Origin: Ancistrus triradiatus
Taxonomy: Eukaryota > Chordata > Actinopteri > Siluriformes > Loricariidae
Direction of reading: 5' to 3'
Length of the DNA stretch: 64,000 nt
Assembly (NCBI GenBank): GCA_025084515.1
Contig: JAJAGP010000569.1
Span: 1-64,000, forward strand
A model generated the notes under the pieces. It was not told the origin of the DNA. It did not search any database and saw only the letters and a program-made list of their open reading frames with translations. Below, piece after piece: positions 49,701 to 59,639 of this stretch; position 1 is the first letter of the stretch; every line of letters begins with the position of its first letter. A program made the translations under genes and the position numbers.

Positions 49701-52700
49701 AACCATCCCTGCCATAAAAATAGCCTATGAGTATAGCCACTGACGAATTACCGGTAACTAACCATTGTGTCTTAATGAAAATCCCTCTCAACAAATAGCG
49801 TCACAACCAACAGCCACCCCTACCAATACATGACCTCATGACAAAAATCCACTCAATAAATGATGTCATCTCCTAAGTCCTCCAAATATAGTGTATCATA
49901 ACAAAAAAGCTCTACCAATACATTGCATCACAACCAAAAGCTCTACCAAAACATTGCATCATAACCAAAAGCGCTATACCTCCCTAGTAATGCATGACAT
50001 CATAAGTAAAAGCCATCTCAACACATTACATCACAGCCCCCGGCAATACTTGGCATCATTACCAAAATCCGACCTTTCTATAAATACATTTCCAAACCAA
50101 AGATGTTTACAGGGTTATAGTGGTAACTGCTGCATTGACATGTTTGGATTTGTGTGTTTGTTCAGGCCGAAAGTACGACAAAGACGGAAATCTGAACCAG
50201 TGGTGGAGTAACGCTTCCATTGCTCACTTCAATGACAAGACGCAATGTATGATTGACCAGTACAACAACTACTACTGGAAAGAGGCGGGACTAAATGTAC
50301 AGTAGCCAATTGCCTCTATGCACTTTACTTATTGGAATTTATTTACTGCAATTTCTAGGCCCCTTTTTTCTTACACCTTGCTCCTGTGTGTAACTGCTGA
50401 TCTAGATTGACATAGTTGACATTAGCTAGTACCTACCCACCATTACCTATCCATCCTCTAGTTAGTTTTACATAACCATGTCCAGTCAAGTCAAGTCAGA
50501 TTTATTTCTATAGTGCTTTTAACAATGGAGCATTGTCTCAAAGAAGCTGTAAATTATAGATTATCTTCTCATTTATAAGGCTAATCCCAAATTGAGCAAG
50601 CCTATGGTGACAGTGGCAAGCAACAACTTCCTAAACGTTTAAGAAAGAAACCTTGGGAGGACCAAAACTCATAAAGGGATACCTATTTTAAAATACAACA
50701 ATTAAAATAACAGGTAGATTAACAATTTAGAGGAAATGAAATAGTATGAAGAGTAGAATAAAATGGAGAATGTAAAAGCTATAGCGTATAAGACATTTAC
50801 AGCATTTAGCAGACGCCCTTACCCAGAGCGACTTACAGTTGATACAATCTTACAATCCAAGCAATTGTGGGTTAAGGGTCTTGCTCAAAGACCCAACAGT
50901 GGCAGCTTGGCAGAGGTGGGATTTGAACCCTTGACCTTCTGGTCCAGAGTCCAGTACCTTAACCGCTAGGCTACCACAGTCCCAAAGACAATAGTGAAGA
51001 GAAATATTGAACAGAATATTGTACAAATATACGCATATCGGCAAAATATGTTTAGAGTGGTCATCTGAGTGATGAACAAAATTCGAAAATTAGTTTTGCA
51101 GTCTTTCATGTGGATGCAGTTAACAGTGGAACTAACCAACAACCCTGCTTGCAGTGGTTGCTCACAAGTTAAGCTGACAGGCTTGCAAATGAAAATATTT
51201 TATGGATTGTGGTGATTTAATACATTAAATTTAATGTTTAACTTATCATTAGAGGTCAGTGTGCAAATATGCCTGTAAAAGACATGAGTAAACTGTGTGT
51301 AAGTGAATATGATCACTGCAGATCTGCTGTTCTGGGCTACATTAAATAGCTTAGTACTGTTTTATACATTGACAGTTTAACACCACTAACCCTGATTATC
51401 ATCATCCTTGCTCATTCACAGGTCAAAGGGAAGAGGACTTTAGCAGAGAACATAGCTGACAATGGAGGAATACGAGAATCTTTCAGGGTATGGTAATGCT
51501 CCTGAAACAAGAAATCATGTATACTGTTTGTATTGTGTGTAAGCATGGTGAAATTATGAGGGCTCATTTGTAGGCTTATAGGAGGTGGGTTGACAAGGAA
51601 AGATCTGGAGTCGAGGAGCCACTTTTGCCAGGAGTGGGTTTGACCAACAATCAGCTCTTCTTCCTCAGTTACGCTCATGTGAGTTACTAATCTTGGTTAT
51701 CTAATGACTTATAAGTTCAGCACTTCAGCAGAATCATCATCATCATATGCCTATAACAAACTGACAAAAATAGAAAAGGCAGTATAGCGGAATGATGCTA
51801 AGTACAGTTGTAATTAAAAAATGATCTAAACAAACTGTAACCTTATAGAATTTCTTCCTGGGACATTGTGACATATTTCATGTAAAAGTATGATGCAGTA
51901 GAAGGCTAGTTTTTGTGTTGACATGATAAACTATTCCATAGTTACATGATAACTATCCCAGTGATAAACTAGCCAATATTTTTCATGCATGTTCACTGCC
52001 TGGCTAACACACTCTAATATTTAATTGGACCGCCTTTGGCTTTGATTACGACACCCATTCTATGTGGCATCATCTCCACAAGCTTCTGCAATGTCACAAC
52101 ACGAGATCTTGTATTGATTGGGATCACTGCACATAGTCTTCTCCAGCACATCCCAAAGATTCTCAATGGGGTTCAGGTCTGGACTCTGTGGTGGCCAATC
52201 CATGTGTGAAAATGATGTCTCATGCTCCCTGAACCACTCTTTCACAATTTGAGCCCGATGATTCCTGGCATTGTCATCTCGGAATATGCGGTGCCATCAG
52301 GGAAGAGAAAATCCATTGATGGAATAACCTGATTGTTCAGTATATTCAGGTAGTCAGCTGACCTCATTCTTTGGGTACATAACATTGCTATACCTAGATC
52401 TGACCAACTGCAGCAACCCCAGATCATAGCACTGCCCCAAAGGCTTGTACGGTAGGAACTAGGCATGATGGGTGCATCACTTCAGCCACATCTCTTCTGA
52501 TGCACCCATCACTCTGGAACAGGGTAGATCAGACCACTTGATCTTCTTCCATTGCTCCAGAGTCCAATCTAAGATAAGATAAAAGCCTTTTATTATCCTA
52601 CATGGGGAAATTGGTCTTGTTACGGCAACAAGAGGAAAGAAACAGAATAAATACAAGTACACACACACTTTAAAAATAATGAAATAAAAATCACTATACA

Positions 52701-55300
52701 ATAAAATATAATATATGAAAAAATATACAGAATAAACCAGTTTTTGAAATAGTTTATTGCATATAACCACAAATTGCACGTTGTCCGCATAAAAAAGATA
52801 TATACTGATGAGGTATAAGACTTGTGTTGCTTTACAATATGGCACATAATTGCATATTATTACAGTGTTTTGGTAGTAGCAGTGACTCCAGATTGTTTGT
52901 TTTGCTTTGGATAGTATTGGTGCTCTACTGGGTAAGGGTTATATTGTACAGCCTGACAGCAGTAGGAAGGAAGGAGCTGCGATATCTCTCCGTTGAGCAC
53001 CGCAGGTGAAGTAGCCTGTCGCTGAAGGTGCTGCCCAGTGCTGCGACCATCTCCTGTAGTGGGTGGGAGGGGTTATCCATTATGGATGACAGCTTGATCA
53101 TCATCCTTCTCTCCCCAACCACCTCCACTGGATCAAGTGCACAGCCCAGGACAGAACTAGCCTTCTTGATCAGCTTATCCAGCTTCTTCCCGTCTGCTGT
53201 CGAGATACCACGTCCAACTCCATAAAAAATGGCTGATGACACCATGGTATCGTAGAATGTTTTAGACCTGAGCCTCCTCAGCAGATGCAGTCTGCTCTGG
53301 CCTTTCTTGTACAGTGTCTGTGTGTTGTCAGTCCAGTCCAGTTTATTGTTCAGGTGAACACCCATGTACTTATAGGTACTGACAATCTCAATGTTCATTC
53401 CCTGGATATTCACCGGTTTATGTGGGGTGGACTTGGTCCTGCGAAAATCCACCACCAGCTCTTTGGTTTTACCCGTGTTGATCTGGAGGCAGTTTTTCTG
53501 GCACCAGTCCATAAAGTTCCCAGTTAGTTCCAGAACATCTGTAGGTTGCAGGTTGTTGTGTTTTGTGTGAAGTCAGCAGTACAGAGGGTGATAAGGAATG
53601 AGGCCAGGACTGTCCCCTGTGGAGCCCCAGTGCTGCACAGGATTGTGTCCGACAATCTTTATGCCCCCTTAGCAAATTGAAGCCGTTTTTGCCGGTTAGC
53701 CTCACTGACAAGTGGTTTTCTTAAGGCTACACAGCTGTTAAGTCCCAATCCCTTGAATGCCCTTCACATTTCCGACCATAGTCCTTCTTTGAAGATGATG
53801 TTTCCCCACTGTCCTTTCACTTTTTAATAATGCGATGGATAGTTCTTAACCCGATTTTAGTTGTTTCAGCAATCTCCTTAGATGGTTTCTCGGCTTTATG
53901 CATGCCAATAATTTGACCCTTCTGAAACAGATTAACATCTTTTCCACGAACACAGGATGTATCGTTCGACATGGTTGTTTAACACATGAGAAGCTACTCA
54001 TTGCATCAGTTGGGGTTAAATAACATGTTGCCAGCTGAAACATAATCACCAATGCAATAATTAGCTGATGGGAGACTTACCCATTTGCTTAGTTAAATCC
54101 AGGTGGTGACCTTTTTTTGGCCAGGCAGTGTATATGTACCATTAATTAGTATGCAAATGGAATAACAGGGAAGCCAAACAAAAGACAATTTTTGATATGC
54201 ATAAGAACGTTAAAGCATTAGGCTGGGTCTTTTTTCCCAAGAAATGGCAGCTCACCACAAAAAACAATTAACAAGTGAAATCTTAAATATAGGGACAATT
54301 ATCTTACATTTTCTCATTTGGAGAATACAAAATCATATCAAGATGATTGAACATTTTATTGGTTAAACCATGAGTTTCATTATGTACATAAAGTTTAAAA
54401 TTCACTGTGTGTGTTAGGTGCGCTGTAATTCTTACAGACCTGAAGCAGCAAGGGAACAGATCCTGAGTGGAGCTCACAGCCCTCCAAAGTACAGGTGAGA
54501 TGCACACCTGCAATATTTTTTGGATAATATTCAAATAATGAGAGCCTGATGTCTATTATTTCTTATGGGGGATCCAACTGCCCAGTTCTGGTACATTCAA
54601 ACACATACCTACTTTCAGTGATAGCAGCCGAAAGTAGTGGCACAGTGGACTTTTTGACCTCCAGCCTGCTTAATGTCCATGGTTTGGGTGGTGCTTCTTG
54701 AGACATCACTTGGCAGTGATGGGTCTCTTCTCTTCAGTAGTCCAGTACCTTTTACTGCACTCTCAATGACATCAACAGAAGGGGGCAAAATATAAAAGGA
54801 ACACAAGAAAAAAAACAAATTTAATTTTATGTTATTAATAATTTCATTATTGAGGTTAAGGTTGTTAAGGTTTTCAATGAATCACATTATTCTTCTGGTC
54901 CATGTGTACTGGCTTGGGGGTGCAGCTTTTCTTAGATACTTGTAGGGAAGGCTCCAAGGAAAAAACGTTTGGGAAGCACTTCTCTAGAAAATCATCAAAA
55001 CAGGTCATTTGACTAGTGGGAATGTAATGTTTTATTAATGTTAATGAAATGTAATGTGCAGTGTATATGCAATATGAGTGTATTCTTAATGTAAATTAGT
55101 AAGCATAGTACAGTTGTATTTTAGTAAACTTTTCTGGGATGGTTGTTCTGTGATAGTTGTAGCATGACTATGACTCACCCTTGCTGCTTTTCCACAGAGT
55201 TGTTGGTGCAATGAGTAACTATGAAGAGTTCCGCAAAGCCTTCAGCTGCCCTGAGATGTCAATCATGAACAGGGGGGCGGAGTCCTGTCGGGTGTGGTAG
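31555..55300 (+). CDS. phex: PHEX, phosphate-regulating M13 zinc endopeptidase, 22 exons, complete
   Basis: Type II membrane metallopeptidase of the neprilysin family; in mammals it acts on bone-cell surfaces in mineralisation and FGF23/phosphate control. Exons: 31555-31678, 36571-36627, 41185-41346, 41418-41501, 42776-43002, 44267-44332, 44418-44534, 44625-44708, 45743-45885, 46151-46244, 47052-47180, 48108-48209, 48289-48366, 48490-48593, 48676-48734, 48946-49000, 49081-49148, 50166-50296, 51422-51487, 51574-51678, 54418-54494, 55198-55300. Phases all match; the sum is 2,235 nt, 744 codons plus TAG (human 749). Short cytosolic tail, membrane anchor about residues 22-41, FCLTPEC at the start of the ectodomain, NAFYSSSTNQI, zinc motif HELTH (575-579), third ligand E637 in ENIADNGG, C-terminal CRVW. 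No frameshift or stop was found. Human PHEX also has 22 exons. Nearest alternatives (NEP, ECE) fit less well in the NPIPEDSSSYG-like and RWPVLES regions. Confidence 0.97.
31679..31940. other. phex: Start of phex intron 1
   Basis: A/T-rich sequence after the GT donor at 31679; nothing recognised. Confidence 0.5.
33606..33890 (+). repeat. SINE/RTE-tail-like repeat
   Basis: Head with GGGTAGCTCCTGG and GGTTCAATCC, tail with GCAGTGGCAACCCC and GAAGCAGCTGAAAG, resembling tails of RTE-mobilised repeats. It interrupts the satellite-like array. Confidence 0.5.
33958..34190 (+). repeat. Interspersed repeat family C
   Basis: Full copy: TATAGCGCTTTTTACAATGG through GGGCGGCGTAGATGATAAAT. Confidence 0.75.
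34741..36351. other. phex intron 1, mixed sequence
   Basis: Holds a poly-T run (35161-35178), a reverse family B SINE-like piece (35255-35400), a short (CA)n at about 35975-35988, and otherwise no recognised feature. Confidence 0.45.
36352..36500 (+). repeat. Diverged SINE (family A)
   Basis: Head GAGGTGGCTCAGTGGTTAAG, then GCTGCCACTGCTGGG and a tail ending CGCTGTAAATGT. It ends about 70 bases before phex exon 2. Confidence 0.6.
36519..36566 (+). repeat. (CT)24 microsatellite, polypyrimidine tract of phex exon 2
   Basis: Uninterrupted CT run of 48 bases directly followed by TCAG, the acceptor of exon 2 (36571-36627). Confidence 0.95.
36702..38242 (+). mobile_element. Tc1-like transposon, transposase broken (family 4)
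   Basis: Ends CAGTGCTCAAAAAAATAAAG and ...TTTATTTTTTGAGCAGTG, next to TA. The coding remnants run from MRRTLQPTQVAQVVQLIHDG (37000 on) through VLFTDESRFTL, GGSVMVWGW-like and SPDLNPIEHIWDF to a stop at about 37985, in several frames. Inactive copy, starting 74 bases after phex exon 2. Confidence 0.87.
38551..39609 (+). mobile_element. Tc1-like transposon, internally deleted (family 1)
   Basis: TA-flanked ends CAGTGGGGCAATAAAGTATT and ...TATTTTTTGGCCCCACTG. The 5' part encodes MAKTK...KKIVDLHQAGKSES, then jumps near 39005-39035 into the last third (QHDNDPKHTARA, WPSQSPDLNPIEHLWREL; open frame 39020-39394). The middle, with the first catalytic Asp, is gone. Same family as 8588-10100 but opposite orientation. 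Confidence 0.88.
39612..40565. other. phex intron 2 sequence without feature
   Basis: A/T-rich; no gene, tandem repeat or terminal repeats seen. Confidence 0.45.
40566..40762 (-). repeat. Interspersed repeat family C
   Basis: Reverse copy: CCAAGGTTTCTTCCTCATAA through TATATAAATAAATCTGACTT. Confidence 0.75.
40862..41061 (-). repeat. tRNA-derived SINE (family A)
   Basis: Full-length reverse copy ending ACCACAGTCCCA, about 120 bases before phex exon 3. Confidence 0.87.
41502..42775. other. phex: phex intron 4
   Basis: Between donor GTGAGT and acceptor TTTCAG; no repeat or gene recognised inside. Confidence 0.6.
43003..43772. other. phex: phex intron 5, first part
   Basis: Very A/T-rich, with short ATA/ATT runs; no element recognised. 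Confidence 0.5.
43773..43928 (+). repeat. Perfect 78-bp tandem duplication
   Basis: 43773-43850 and 43851-43928 are identical. The unit is 32 bases of intron plus the first part of a family C repeat (through TTTTTACAATGGA). Confidence 0.95.
43805..44115 (+). repeat. Interspersed repeat family C
   Basis: Near full-length copy with its 5' end doubled by the 78-bp duplication; ends at GGCGGCGTAGATGATAAATT. Confidence 0.75.
46749..46784 (+). repeat. (TA)n microsatellite
   Basis: Uninterrupted TA run in phex intron 10. Confidence 0.92.
47181..48107. other. phex: phex intron 11
   Basis: No recognised element. The acceptor of exon 12 is TTTTGGAG, a weak pyrimidine tract. Confidence 0.5.
48367..48489 (+). 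other. phex: phex intron 13: 123-nt GC-AG intron, in frame and stop-free
   Basis: Exon 13 ends AAAGAG and is followed by GCATGT, a GC-type donor; the intron ends TGTACAG. Its length is a multiple of three and the frame continues through it without a stop for 41 codons, including four cysteines and an N-C-T glycosylation triplet. Removing it restores the PHEX pattern DIKE-LTFSEKDYF, the same length as human. Confidence 0.8.
49081..49148 (+). other. phex: phex exon 17, catalytic zinc-binding exon
   Basis: Encodes SLSYGAIGVIVGHELTHGFDNN. HELTH gives two zinc-ligand histidines and the catalytic glutamate of M13 peptidases. Confidence 0.95.
49170..49470 (+). mobile_element. Decayed DNA transposon fragment
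   Basis: TTGCACAGAGCCTTGACCTC followed by CTCCATCAGACACC looks like a worn C-terminal transposase (P-L-PI region). The right end is CCAAAAACGTTTGTCTGTAT next to TA. Confidence 0.4.
49685..50095 (+). repeat. Degenerate minisatellite (~32 bp unit) in phex intron 17
   Basis: Repeating theme CATCATAACCAAAAGC-TCTACCAATACATTG, about ten imperfect units, best preserved at 49905-49975. Confidence 0.65.
50483..50690 (+). repeat. Interspersed repeat family C
   Basis: Diverged copy: GTCAAGTCAAGTCAGATTTA, ACAATGGAGCATTGTCTCAA, AAACCTTGGGAGGACC. Confidence 0.65.
50791..50984 (-). repeat. tRNA-derived SINE (family A)
   Basis: Full-length reverse copy in phex intron 18, ending ACCACAGTCCCA. Confidence 0.87.
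51994..54130 (-). mobile_element. Tc1-like transposon (family 5) split by a LINE
   Basis: Ends CACTGCCTGGC and GGCCAGGCAGTG are inverted, with TA after the right end. Reverse-strand remnants: WPPQSPDLNPIENLWDVLEK (52060-52245) and earlier parts up to 54130, in several frames. The LINE at 52571-53652 sits inside. Lies in phex intron 20, antisense to phex. Confidence 0.82.
52571..53652 (-). mobile_element. L2-like non-LTR retrotransposon, 5'-truncated
   Basis: Reverse-strand open frame 52925-53512 (195 codons) holds the end of a reverse transcriptase ORF: WCQKNCLQINTGKTKELVVD, YKYMGVHLNNKLDW, RRLRSKTFYDTMV and RSSFLPTAVRLYN. This is typical of L2/CR1-like fish LINEs. The 3' tail is an ATCTTATCTT run (52571-52580 on this strand as AAGATAAGAT). 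Flanked by CAATCT on both sides (52565-52570, 53653-53658), a likely target-site duplication. Confidence 0.85.
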
Positions 55301-56230
55301 TGTTATAACTGAGGGCGAGCTCTAACTTCATGAACAAGGGCCAGTCCTCGGTTCACGTACCAGGGCAAGCCCATTGACCCTGACATGTTGCTGCCTGGCA
55401 CTGGTCCTCTTCCACTGGAACATGGAGATGAACAGTCAGGCCACTGTTCATTTCCTTTCAACCACCGTCTGATCTCTGCTGTCTGATAGACTTTCAACCA
55501 AATGCAGTCAGGGAAGCCGTGAAAAAGTCTAGTGAATCTGCCTGGCAATCACCCATCTGACTGTACATTAGCCTACTGTGGAACTTTTCATAAATCAGTT
55601 TTGTTTTTTACATGACACGTATGCCTTAATCACACAGACTGCCCTGAATCATTTCCATTCTGATGATATGTTACATTAGTATTAAATGGTGCAGAAGCAA
55701 GTGTAGGGCACTCTGTGCATAGTACATAGTGTATGAACCAATCAAGGATAAAGGAAAATGCATTAATAATATTTTATGTCAGTATAACATGATAATGAAT
55801 TCAATATGATTTGGTTTAAAATGGGGTGGATAAGTGTATACGTGTAAATGGAAAAAGTACCATGATTATGATACCACTTCTCTCTGACTGGGGTCCATTA
55901 CTGTTTGTACTATAACATTGTGAAATAGTGAAACTATTGACTGAAATAGTCTTCTTGTTAGTTTAGATATTTATAGAGATAGAAAATCAAAGACAACTCG
56001 TAATACTCTGTTACCAGTTTTTAAGTGCATCTATCTTGTACCTGAACTCTCTTGTCTTTTGCACAATTTGTCAAGTACAATCCATAAGTGGAAAGGGTGC
56101 ACCACTGGACCACTGCTCAGCAGATATGATATTTGGGTGATCTTAGCACAGCAATGACACTGACAGGACAATGACACAGGATAATGACATGTCACAGTGT
56201 AGAGACAAGGCAGTTGTCACTAATAAACTG
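55301..56230 (+). other. phex: phex 3' flank / probable 3' UTR
   Basis: Follows the TAG stop. ATTAAA occurs at 55681-55686 and AATAAA at 56222-56227; either could serve as a poly(A) signal. No other gene is seen. Confidence 0.4.
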
Positions 56231-57777
56231 GTCACTGTGTATATACTAATGGCATTCTGGAGAAAAGCACTGCATCTGAATGTAATCTGATAAACGGTCA
56301 TCATTTCTTAAGGCCTTAATGGACTCAAGCTATGCAAGTTGTCTTTGATCAGTTTAGTTTGGTGCGACTTTAAAAATAGATTAAATGTAATTGTAAAGTT
56401 TGTTTTCTCGAAATGTGCCTTGATTTTCCTGTAAAAGTGTACTTACAGTGTGTATTGACTGTCTTTTCTGCAGACGTACAATTTTTGTGAAAAACAGGGT
56501 TTGGAGGTAATTTCCAGGACACATGCCTACACAATCAGGCTAAATCTATGGAGCCAGACGAATATAGCACACCAGGAAATAGGGTGGATTAAAAATAGGT
56601 CCTCCTAGAAGTAGATTTCTGACATCATATTACTCTGAGAGTGAATGAGACCTCATGCATAAACACAAGCATACACACTCAGCATTTCAAAGACCGTGCA
56701 TCTAAACTGTACAAATATAGCACAAAGTCATACGCAGAGATAAAAATAATTGTGAATCAAGGCAGGTTTGAAATATGCTGTGTTAGGGAAGCTGCAGCAT
56801 TACATGTATGTGGGCTGAATAACTGAAGAGCCAGACAGCACGGTGACTAGCCTGCAGCAAGAGAGTGAGAGAAAAATACAGAATGGGAGAGAGAGCTTTC
56901 AAGTCTTTCACACAACAGCACTCTTTCAGACTGTCAACGTAAGATTATGCTCAACCTATGACCCTCTGCTTCTCCTGTCTCCTCTCTATCCGTCTTACCC
57001 TAAGCGCAACCCCGCTCTAAACAAAAAGACTGGCCATAAATCTTCATTTATATCTGCCAAGGAATCAGATTAATCTTGTTAAATATAAACACATAAAACC
57101 CAACTAATTTATGAGTTGTGTTTTGTGATTAAAAGCTTCAATATTTCTTGTTTGGATTTTATTTTCACCTTCTAATTCTGCTTATCCTGGTCAGGGTCTG
57201 GAGCCAGTCCATCAGAGGACTGAGTAGGGGCCATTGTTCTATTCTGGCTTCTGCTACAACCCAGCTGGACCCACCCAACGCTACTGTCACGGCTCAAAAC
57301 CAGGTGACCATGGTGGTTGGCTAGCAACTTGCTGATGTGCCACACACGAGCAATTCTAGGATCAGAGTTTTAGGGCTGCTGAGCACCCAGTGAGACCAGA
57401 CTAACCCCCCACTCCAGTCCTTTTTTTGTTTGTTTAACAAAAAAAAACAGTTTAACAGAATGTTGGACTATCCCTCCCATGTGAAGGAATACCATCTGGC
57501 ATTTTGGGTTTGGGAAACACTGTGACTGGAAGCTTACACAGCATTACAGTAACAACGTAGTCATCTCTTGTGTTTGCTTCAGTTTTGCTAAATTAATCTT
57601 TTATCATGTCATAAGCCTTAGATTGTTAAACAAATACATTCAAAATTAAGTGATATCGATTTTAATTGTGTTATCCTTGTACGTTAGCAAAAGAAATGGA
57701 GAGTTGTGTCACACAATAGAGATTCAAAACGCAAATTGGACTTGAATGCTTGACTTAATGCAAAAGGGGCAATTGGA
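56231..57777. other. Spacer without recognisable gene
   Basis: A short L2/SINE-like piece lies near 57175-57235. No coding signal. Confidence 0.45.
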
Positions 57778-58068
57778 CCCAGGAAAAAATATACTGTGAA
57801 TTTTCATAGTAAAACTGTGAATTGATTGACAGTTTTAATGTCAACTTTCACAGTTTGACCATGAAGTTCACAGTTCTAATTTGAATTTTTGATGTTAATT
57901 TGGCCACTTCATGGTTCTACTGTCAAATTTCACAGTACAGCTGTAAACTTGGTTGACTATGAACTGACCATGAATTATTTCACAGTTCTATTATGAATTT
58001 TGTTGGTAATTTGGCCACTTCATGGTTCGACTGTCAAATTTCATAGTACAGTACATTTTTTCCTGGGG
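57778..58068. mobile_element. MITE-like element with internal repeats
   Basis: Ends CCCAGGAAAAAATATACTGT and ...ACAGTACATTTTTTCCTGGG are inverted. Inside, a ~45-bp segment (TAATTTGGCCACTTCATGGT...) occurs at about 57896-57940 and again at about 58007-58050, and short CACAGTT / AACTGTGA words recur. No coding capacity. Confidence 0.65.
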
Positions 58069-58379
58069 ATGACTAGCATGTAGTTGGGATAGCATGTGTG
58101 CTAGCTAGTACGCTATCTATCTTATCTGAAACTCTGTTTCTTTAAGTTTTAATAGCTTACTAAACTTCAACTGGATTAAACATTACACTAGCTAGCCATC
58201 ATACTTGCTATACACACAAGGCTAACCAGCCATTTACGATTTGAAACAAAACCTTTTCTATCATGAAAAGCTTGCAAACTAACGCACTTGTTGAGTTTTA
58301 CAAAGGTCTGACCACTAGGGGGCGGATGCAAGCTGTTCTATCTAGAAAGTACACTTAGGACTTTTGTTACACCGCGGTG

Positions 58380-58743
58380 AATTTTCAGTCTCTTGGCGGC
58401 TTGAGCTGTCAGACAGACAGACACCACATGCGCGCGCGCTCACACACACAACTAGGAAGAAGACGCCATTTGTTGAAATGACACAGATCCACTAGGCAGT
58501 GTACTTTGATGGAATTCAATTACAGGGAGGATGAGTGGCATCCCTGGAGGCATGCACAGAGAAGAGCAGAACAGGGATGATCAAGGCAGACATGACAAAA
58601 AGATTTCTGAAGAAATCAGGCACGGTTGGATGAGCACAGAAAGTGGAAGACCTTTCCTTAACAGTGACCTGCTTTTGAGATGTGAATCATCAGATCATGG
58701 TCTAGGCCTTTCTGCTGGATGTAGCTCAAAGAGTCAGCAGTAG
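58380..58743 (+). other. Unassigned GC-richer segment with a 70-codon ORF
   Basis: 58420-58450 is rich in CG (GCGCGCGCGCTC) and 58465-58475 has GACGCCATTTG, YY1-like. An ORF at 58531-58743 begins MSGIPGGMHREEQ and has no domain I recognise. It could be a first exon of an unseen downstream gene or chance. Confidence 0.2.
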
Positions 58744-59400
58744 CTGCTCTCTACTTTGTACATGGCATGTTCTTAGTTCATGTTCTTTACTTTGAGCATG
58801 GAGATGAACTCTAACGAACACAGATTCTGTATTAAGCATCGTCACTGCAAGAGTACCTTATGCACTGAATGCATTGTGCATTCCATTTAATAGAAGTAAA
58901 CAGCTCTTTCAAATGATAGATGGATGTACAGGCAAGCAATTGACCACCATTAATGAAAATGAATAGCCCGTGGCAAAAAGGCCAGGCACATTTTAAGCCA
59001 GCGGCTTAAATACTAAATCACAAACCATCAATGCAGGTTACTGGGGAATGGAGACTATGAAGGCTGTGGATATTATCTGTCTCCATTATGTATACAAGCA
59101 TATTGTCCTCTAGAGATTTTCGTGCCGATATACTCACAGCACAAAAGGTACTCAGGTTAGTTGTATTACTACCATGTCATTGCTGCAAATTGATCGTGCA
59201 GTTTGTGGAGTATATTCTTTGTCTGCATTAAAAACTACATACTACCGTACTACAGTGTTGACGCAACGGCAATTCAGCTCCTTATGGTGACCAAGATTCA
59301 GGTCCCAGCAGTCCCTTCTGATGCGACACAGGTACAATTGGATGTTAGGAGGAGAAATCATCTCATGGTGCTGTGACATGTGATGATTTATTGGTGTACT
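58744..59400. other. Spacer without recognisable feature
   Basis: No gene, tandem repeat or terminal repeats seen. Confidence 0.45.
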
Positions 59401-59404
59401 GTCC

Positions 59405-59600
59405 AGCAGAGGTGGAGAGGAACAAAATCAAGTACTTTGTACTGTACTTAAGTCCTTTTTAGTCATTTAAGTCATTTTATCTGTACTTGTTTATTTTTGT
59501 ACCTTAATACATTTTACTTTTACTTACTATATTTCAAAAGAAAAAGCTGTACTCACTACATTTTGAAAACAGGCTAGTTACTTTAATGAACTTTATCTAT
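59405..59600. repeat. Unclassified A/T-rich dispersed repeat
   Basis: AGTACTTTGTACTGTACTTAAG and related words, a pattern I recall as frequent in fish genomes. Class unknown. Confidence 0.35.
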
Positions 59601-59639
59601 TATATATTTACTTTTCTTTTTTATTTATCCATCAGGCAC

